31,307 bases of DNA from an uncultured Clostridia bacterium (GTDB taxonomy: Bacteria; Bacillota; Clostridia; TANB77; CAG-508). The notes below the pieces were generated by a model that made no database searches, had not been told where the DNA came from, and was given only the letters and a program-made list of their open reading frames with translations. This document shows, piece after piece, positions 27,283 to 31,307 of the stretch. The stretch lies in NCBI GenBank assembly GCA_934141445.1, contig CAKPCF010000021.1, positions 1-31,307 on the forward strand, in the 5' to 3' direction. The position numbers and the translations under genes are program-made. Each line of letters starts with the position of its first letter. Position 1 is the stretch's first letter.

Positions 27283-27372
27283 ATCCAATCCTTTCTTTAA
27301 AGAATCAAAATTAAATAAATTATTCTATACTATTTAATTTTATCCTCAAAAAGCAACTTCCTTTTATTTTTA
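26255..27372 (-). repeat. Long direct repeat, copy B
   Basis: Partner of 24240-25357. Upstream of both ATGs the leader is nearly identical, including an AT-rich stretch with a TAGAAT or TAAAAT box as a possible -10; the -35 candidates (TTGAGG, TTGGAA) are weak. Both genes are therefore probably expressed in the same way. Confidence 0.85.
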
Positions 27373-27434
27373 TCGATTACTAAAATTATATCTATAAATT
27401 TTATAAAAGTCTATCATAAATATAAATTTAATAT

Positions 27435-27474
27435 AAAAATAGAACCAACTACTGTTATAACATTCAGTAATTAG
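27435..27474 (-). terminator. Terminator after the metallophosphoesterase gene
   Basis: On the minus strand CTAATTACTG pairs with CAGTAGTTGG (three G-T pairs), loop about 10 bases, followed by TTCTATTTTTA. It lies 16 bases after the stop codon. Confidence 0.5.
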
Positions 27475-27489
27475 CCCTATAAATCTATT

Positions 27490-28194
27490 CTAATTCAATT
27501 TAATTAAATCAAAATTCAAATAATCTGAACTTGCTAATCTATAAGATATTCCATTTATCTCACCTTCTATAGCTTCCTTATGAGAATCTCCATGAAGGTG
27601 TGCATATATGCACTTTTTCACATTATACTTTTCTAAAGTAGCTCTAAAATTTATTTCTTCTGGAACCATTTCTTTAAAAAATGGTGGATAGTGTATAAAT
27701 GCATAAATTTCTTTATCTCCTCCAAATTGTTTCAATCCACTTTCTAAAGACAGTTTCAATCTATCATTTTCCCTCTTTAAAATTCTATAGTTTTCCTCCG
27801 ATTTTGAGTTAGTAATCCAACCTCTAGTTCCAACTATTATTTTATCCTCTATTAAATAACTATTATTATATAAAAAATCTATATTATTAAAATTTTTTTC
27901 TTTAAGGAACTTGTACATTTTTGTAACAGTTGTCCACCAATAATCATGGTTTCCCTTTGATAAAATTTTTCTTCCTGGCAAACTATTTAAAAATTCAAAA
28001 TCCTTTTCACTTTCCTCTAAATACATTGCCCAAGAAAAATCACCTGGAAGTATTACTGTATCATTTTCATTGACTCTTTTTAACCAATTTTTCTTAATCT
28101 TTTCAGCATGATTTTCCCAATTTTCTCCGAAAATATTCATTGGCTTATCAACTCCAAAAGATAAATGTAAATCTCCTATAACATATATTGACAT
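27490..28194 (-). CDS. Metallophosphoesterase (calcineurin-like)
   Basis: A protein of 234 residues. All main two-metal motifs are present: GDLH (7-10), GDFSW (51-55), GNHDYW (81-86), a later FIHYPP, and a closing HLHGDSH. These enzymes cleave phosphoester bonds, with substrates ranging from nucleotides to proteins; this one resembles the uncharacterised predicted phosphohydrolase group (COG1768-like) more than a known named enzyme. No signal peptide, so cytoplasmic. It follows tsaD by 61 bases and probably shares its message. Confidence 0.88.
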   Translation of the reverse strand: MSIYVIGDLHLSFGVDKPMNIFGENWENHAEKIKKNWLKRVNENDTVILPGDFSWAMYLEESEKDFEFLNSLPGRKILSKGNHDYWWTTVTKMYKFLKEKNFNNIDFLYNNSYLIEDKIIVGTRGWITNSKSEENYRILKRENDRLKLSLESGLKQFGGDKEIYAFIHYPPFFKEMVPEEINFRATLEKYNVKKCIYAHLHGDSHKEAIEGEINGISYRLASSDYLNFDLIKLN

Positions 28195-28255
28195 TTTTCC
28201 TACTCCTATTACTTTGTTGCTCTATTTAATCTCAAAATCTCTTTTTAATATAACT

Positions 28256-29254
28256 TTAATTAGAACCAATTTTCAAATTTGGAATTGCATTTAAACTTAA
28301 GTCTCCTCTTTTCCCTGCAATATAATTATTGTATCCACTTGCCGCAATCATTGCGGCATTGTCTGTACATAATATTGGTTCTGGATAATATACCTTTATT
28401 TTCATTTCTTTTTCTAAATTATCAAAAGCATTTCTTATATATGAATTTCTTGAAACACCACCAGCAATTACTAATTTATCTGAATTTAATTCATTTATTG
28501 CTTTTTTACAATTAGTTATAAGCATTTCTGTAACAGCTTTTTGAAAACTACTACATAAATCTGCTTTATTTATTTCAGGGTTTTTATGATGTAGATTTAT
28601 TACAGCTGTTTTTATTCCACTAAAACTAAAATCCAAATTATCAAAATGTGTAACAGGCAATTTAATTGTTGGATTTCCTTGTTTTGCCAAATTATCAACT
28701 TTAGGTCCTCCTGGATATCCAAGCCCAACAACTCTAGCCACTTTATCAAAAGCTTCTCCTATTGCATCATCTCTAGTTTTTCCTAGTATTTCAAATTCAG
28801 TGTAATCTTTTACATTTACTAAATGTGTATGTCCACCAGATATTATCAAACATAAAAATGGTGGTTTTAAGTCTTTATGTGTTAAATAATTAGCTGCTAT
28901 ATGACCTTCAATATGATTCACAGGTATTAAAGGTTTATTTGTTGCAAAGCTCAATCCTTTGGCATAAGATACTCCAACAAGAAGTGCTCCAACTAAACCC
29001 GGTCCATAAGTAACAGCTATACCATCAATATCTCCTAAAGACATTTTTGCTTCTTTTAAAGATTCTTTCATAATTTCATTTATTACTTCAGTGTGACATC
29101 TTGACGCTATCTCTGGCACAACACCACCATATAATTCATGTATTTTAATTTGAGAATTTATTACATTTGATAAAACTTCTCTACCATTCTTTACAATTGC
29201 TACAGATGTTTCATCACAGCTTGATTCAATTCCCATAATATATATATCTTTCAA
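28256..29254 (-). CDS. tsaD: tRNA N6-adenosine threonylcarbamoyltransferase TsaD
   Basis: A protein of 332 residues, normal length. With TsaB, TsaC and TsaE it makes the t6A37 modification of tRNAs reading ANN codons, an essential function in most bacteria. The start MGIESSCDETSVAIV, metal ligands in VNHIEGH (H113, H117), the ASRCHTEV motif, SGGHTHLV, and the C-terminal GGVSRNSYIR and CTDNAAMIA segments are all as expected. Start is TTG at 29254 with GGGAG eight bases upstream. It begins 19 bases after the M50 protease gene. Confidence 0.97.
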   Translation of the reverse strand: MKDIYIMGIESSCDETSVAIVKNGREVLSNVINSQIKIHELYGGVVPEIASRCHTEVINEIMKESLKEAKMSLGDIDGIAVTYGPGLVGALLVGVSYAKGLSFATNKPLIPVNHIEGHIAANYLTHKDLKPPFLCLIISGGHTHLVNVKDYTEFEILGKTRDDAIGEAFDKVARVVGLGYPGGPKVDNLAKQGNPTIKLPVTHFDNLDFSFSGIKTAVINLHHKNPEINKADLCSSFQKAVTEMLITNCKKAINELNSDKLVIAGGVSRNSYIRNAFDNLEKEMKIKVYYPEPILCTDNAAMIAASGYNNYIAGKRGDLSLNAIPNLKIGSN

Positions 29255-29273
29255 TTTAAAAACTCCCTTTCAA

Positions 29274-29996
29274 TTAAAACAACTTAAATACAAATCCTAC
29301 CAATTTAAAAATTGCATTATATATTACATTGATTATTGGACTTACAACATATCCTAATAATCCGAAAAACCATAATCCTAAAAATATCATGTTTAAAATA
29401 TAAGCATTTCTGTCCAGCCATTCTTGTGCCTTGTATGGCAATATATGTCTAAATATTTTTTCTCCATCTAATGGTGGTAATGGAATTAAATTAAATACAC
29501 CAATACCAATATTTATAATTGAAGTTAAATAAGTAAGCATAATTAAAATTCCAGTTGTTGCATTTACTGGTGCAAATGTATATAAAGCATAATAAATTAT
29601 TGTACTTATAATTGCAATGATAAAGTTCATAACTGGTCCAGCTAATGATATAAGTGCTTCACAAGCTGATTTAGATTTATTGCTTGTGAAATTATTTGGA
29701 TTTATTTCTACTGGTTTGCCCCAACCAACATGTGCAAACATTAGTAAAACAAAACCAACTGGATCTAAATGTTTTAATGGATTTAGAGTTAACCTTCCTT
29801 GAGCTCTTGGAGTTGTATCTCCTAATTTATCTGCAACAAAAGCATGTGCAAATTCATGAAAAGTAATTGCTATTATAACAGCTGGTAATGTTAATAAAAT
29901 ATTTAACCATTCTCCAGCAGACATATTAGCAATAGATAATACAACTAGCACCGCTAAAATTATATATATGATTCTTTTATCTGTATAATCAAACAT
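29274..29996 (-). CDS. M50-family site-2 protease-like membrane metalloprotease
   Basis: A protein of 240 residues from MFDYTDKR. Several hydrophobic spans surround the zinc motif HEFAH (47-51), and NLIPLPPLDG near residue 190 supplies the third ligand. LTLNPLKHLDPVG after the first motif is typical of the compact YwhC-like M50 group without PDZ domain. Such enzymes cut membrane proteins within the bilayer; the substrate is unknown. A longer frame adds 21 residues, but GAGG lies directly before the ATG at 29996. It is the first gene of an operon with tsaD and the metallophosphoesterase. Confidence 0.9.
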   Translation of the reverse strand: MFDYTDKRIIYIILAVLVVLSIANMSAGEWLNILLTLPAVIIAITFHEFAHAFVADKLGDTTPRAQGRLTLNPLKHLDPVGFVLLMFAHVGWGKPVEINPNNFTSNKSKSACEALISLAGPVMNFIIAIISTIIYYALYTFAPVNATTGILIMLTYLTSIINIGIGVFNLIPLPPLDGEKIFRHILPYKAQEWLDRNAYILNMIFLGLWFFGLLGYVVSPIINVIYNAIFKLVGFVFKLF

Positions 29997-30044
29997 AATA
30001 ACTACCTCTTTCTTTTCTACAAGAATATTTAGTATTTTTAAGTT

Positions 30045-30072
30045 ATTATATCTTATCACATTATATTTTAAA
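30045..30072 (-). promoter_or_regulatory. Possible promoter of the M50-tsaD operon
   Basis: On the minus strand TATAAT (30045-30050, perfect) lies 16 bases after TTTAAA (30067-30072), a weak -35. About 50 bases upstream of the protease ATG. Confidence 0.45.
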
Positions 30073-30132
30073 TTTCAATTTTTTTATATGCTATTTTTCG
30101 CCATTTATTTTAAAATTTTGATTTTCTCAACT

Positions 30133-30177
30133 TAAATTTAATTGATTTTGTACTATATAAATAAATTTAATTGATTT
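30133..30177. repeat. Two 16-bp direct repeats upstream of the orphan gene
   Basis: TAAATTTAATTGATTT occurs exactly at 30133-30148 and 30162-30177, 29 bp apart start to start. They lie 60-100 bp upstream of the orphan gene promoter and could be operator sites or a chance AT-rich duplication. Confidence 0.6.
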
Positions 30178-30235
30178 ATAATTATTCAAAAATAATTAAA
30201 ATAATTCAATTTTATAAACATTATGTAAATCATCT

Positions 30236-30264
30236 TTGACTTTTTTCTAATTATATGTTATAAT
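30236..30264 (+). promoter_or_regulatory. Strong sigma-A promoter of the orphan gene
   Basis: TTGACT (30236-30241), exactly 17 bases, then TATAAT (30259-30264). This is the best promoter in the window. The ATG follows 43 bases later with AAAGGAGAT before it. Confidence 0.88.
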
Positions 30265-30307
30265 ATTCAAGTTCAAAATAACAACTTATATAAAAAAGGA
30301 GATAACC

Positions 30308-31015
30308 ATGAATACTGCAATTGATTTTACTCGGAACGAAACCCTGGCTTATCTGAAGCAAAACTTTATTGATAAAGTTTGTTTCGATTTTGGCGCTGAA
30401 GGTCCTAAACAATATGTAGCTGATGACTATAACACGGTTCTCAACTATATTTTGCTCCTGACCCCTAGTACTAGTGATACAGAGCATTGTTCGGCACAAG
30501 AAGATTTACTTAATCAGTACGAATTTTGCCATAATCAGTCAAAAGCTGATTGCTTTTATTTAAGCGATGATGAACTTAGAACATTGCAAATTGAACTTTA
30601 CTCTACTTATAAAAAACTACACCCTTCTTTCTGTAATTTTCCTCATGTTTTCAATCAAAAATATAAAAATGAAATTCGCAGACTTGAAATGTATTTAGAA
30701 GAGCCATGGTTAGTTTTTTATGCAACTAAATTTTGCACACAAGCAACAGATACAGAGGCTGCAGAATTGAGAAGTCAAAATAATGATGTTGTTTTCTCTG
30801 CCTTCCAAAGCTTGTCCTGTTCACAAACACTCGCAAATGCTCTCTTCTCTGCTAGAAAGCCTATGGCACGTTTTATAACCTTACTCACTGTAGACAGACA
30901 CCTCGGCTCTTATCTTACAAACAACAAGTACAAAAAGCACAAACATATAAAGCAAGTCATCTCATTTGTACCTTACAAGGTTTACCCTGCAGAAGAATTT
31001 TTTAAACGCCACTAA
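30308..31015 (+). CDS. Orphan gene of unknown function, foreign composition
   Basis: I do not recognise this 235-residue protein. It is the only plus-strand gene. It has no signal peptide or membrane span, so it is probably cytoplasmic. It contains seven cysteines scattered through the sequence (for example KVCFDF, TEHCSAQ, EFCHNQ, ADCFYL, LSCSQT), an apparently all-helical layout and a basic end (NNKYKKHKHIK). Its DNA uses CGG, CTG, CTC and CCC codons and is about 40% G+C in its first part, clearly higher than its neighbours, which suggests recent transfer. It has its own consensus promoter, a GGAG site and a strong terminator, so it is a self-contained, probably well-expressed unit. A DNA- or RNA-binding role is possible from charge alone, but unsupported. 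Confidence 0.82.
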   Translation: MNTAIDFTRNETLAYLKQNFIDKVCFDFGAEGPKQYVADDYNTVLNYILLLTPSTSDTEHCSAQEDLLNQYEFCHNQSKADCFYLSDDELRTLQIELYSTYKKLHPSFCNFPHVFNQKYKNEIRRLEMYLEEPWLVFYATKFCTQATDTEAAELRSQNNDVVFSAFQSLSCSQTLANALFSARKPMARFITLLTVDRHLGSYLTNNKYKKHKHIKQVISFVPYKVYPAEEFFKRH

Positions 31016-31053
31016 TTTTTATATCCCAGCATTTCATACTAGTCAATCAAATA

Positions 31054-31081
31054 GCACCATTTTCAATGGTATTTTTGGTGC
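31054..31081 (+). other. Two mutually exclusive hairpins downstream of the orphan gene
   Basis: ACCATT/AATGGT (31056-31070, loop of 3, followed by ATTTTT) shares bases with a second possible stem, GCACCA (31054-31059) with TGGTGC (31076-31081). The first could be a weak terminator; the overlap may be chance. Confidence 0.35.
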
Positions 31082-31110
31082 ATGCCACCTTTGAGTTTGC
31101 ACATTCCTTA

Positions 31111-31148
31111 CAGCCTCATTGTTTCATTCGCAATAAGGCTGTTTTTTT
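31111..31148 (+). terminator. Terminator of the orphan gene
   Basis: Stem CAGCCTCATTG/CAATAAGGCTG, 11 bp with one G-T-type mismatch, loop of 9, then seven Ts. It lies about 95 bases after the stop codon. The remaining 160 bases to the edge show no further feature. Confidence 0.88.
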
Positions 31149-31307
31149 ATGTTATTTAAATTATTCAAAGCCATACTTCTATATAAATTATCTCTCATGC
31201 AAAATACTTTAACTGTTAAAAAGAATCATATTTCAGTTAGTGTAAAATAATTTCGGGATTATAAAATAAAAAATAAGATACCATCAAATTAGTGTTAAAA
31301 TAAATTT

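Larger units (their letters stand above)
29997..30307. other. Divergent intergenic region between the M50 operon and the orphan gene
   Basis: It holds a likely minus-strand promoter for the protease operon, a pair of 16-bp direct repeats and the plus-strand promoter and ribosome binding site of the orphan gene. The remainder is AT-rich and shows no gene. Confidence 0.7.

Noticed and set aside
1..31307. tRNA, rRNA, CRISPR arrays, insertion sequences or phage genes
   Set aside because: Nothing with the needed structure, repeat spacing or transposase and integrase motifs was found.

Overview
The window is very AT-rich DNA (about 25-30% G+C by eye). It carries Gram-positive division genes (sepF, divIVA, ftsK/spoIIIE), TTG and GTG starts backed by strong GGAGG ribosome binding sites, and surface proteins with pilin-like N-termini. 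This points to a low-GC Firmicute, most likely an uncultured gut-type member of the Clostridia. That assignment is an inference. All genes run on the minus strand except one orphan at the right edge.

Layout, left to right. (1) 1-5.5 kb: two large surface proteins with type IV pilin-like N-termini, one with leucine-rich repeats and one with an Ig-like region plus an FGE/C-type-lectin-like C-terminus. Each is followed by a copy of the same 170-bp intergenic element, which holds a hairpin, a plus-strand promoter and a perfect 15-bp hairpin. In the second copy the promoter lies between inverted repeats and could be a DNA-inversion switch for the leucine-rich-repeat gene. (2) 5.7-15.5 kb: a tightly spaced minus-strand cluster of ftsK, a 508-residue unknown, a beta-CASP metallo-beta-lactamase RNase-like protein, a GH15 glucoamylase-like enzyme, radA and a membrane-anchored cyclophilin. 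(3) 15.6-16.7 kb: rsmD and a small coiled-coil protein. (4) 16.8-17.9 kb: sepF-divIVA with its own promoter and terminator. (5) 18-23.2 kb: mutL-miaA and an HlyD-like adaptor. MutL has a long repeat-bearing linker and has lost the usual endonuclease metal ligands; miaA has a one-base frameshift inside its P-loop. (6) 23.3-27.3 kb: two tandem BspA-like pilin-type surface proteins, nearly identical at both ends and different in the middle; one is frameshifted. (7) 27.5-30 kb: an M50 protease, tsaD and a metallophosphoesterase in one operon. (8) 30.2-31.15 kb: a divergent, higher-GC 235-codon orphan gene with a consensus promoter and a strong terminator.

Taken together, this is a housekeeping backbone (division, chromosome segregation, DNA repair, tRNA and rRNA modification) with surface-display genes placed between its blocks. 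The most unusual material is the repeated hairpin-promoter element with its possible invertible promoter, the modified MutL, the twin BspA-like genes and the orphan gene. No RNA genes, insertion sequences, recombinases, reverse transcriptases or CRISPR arrays were recognised.
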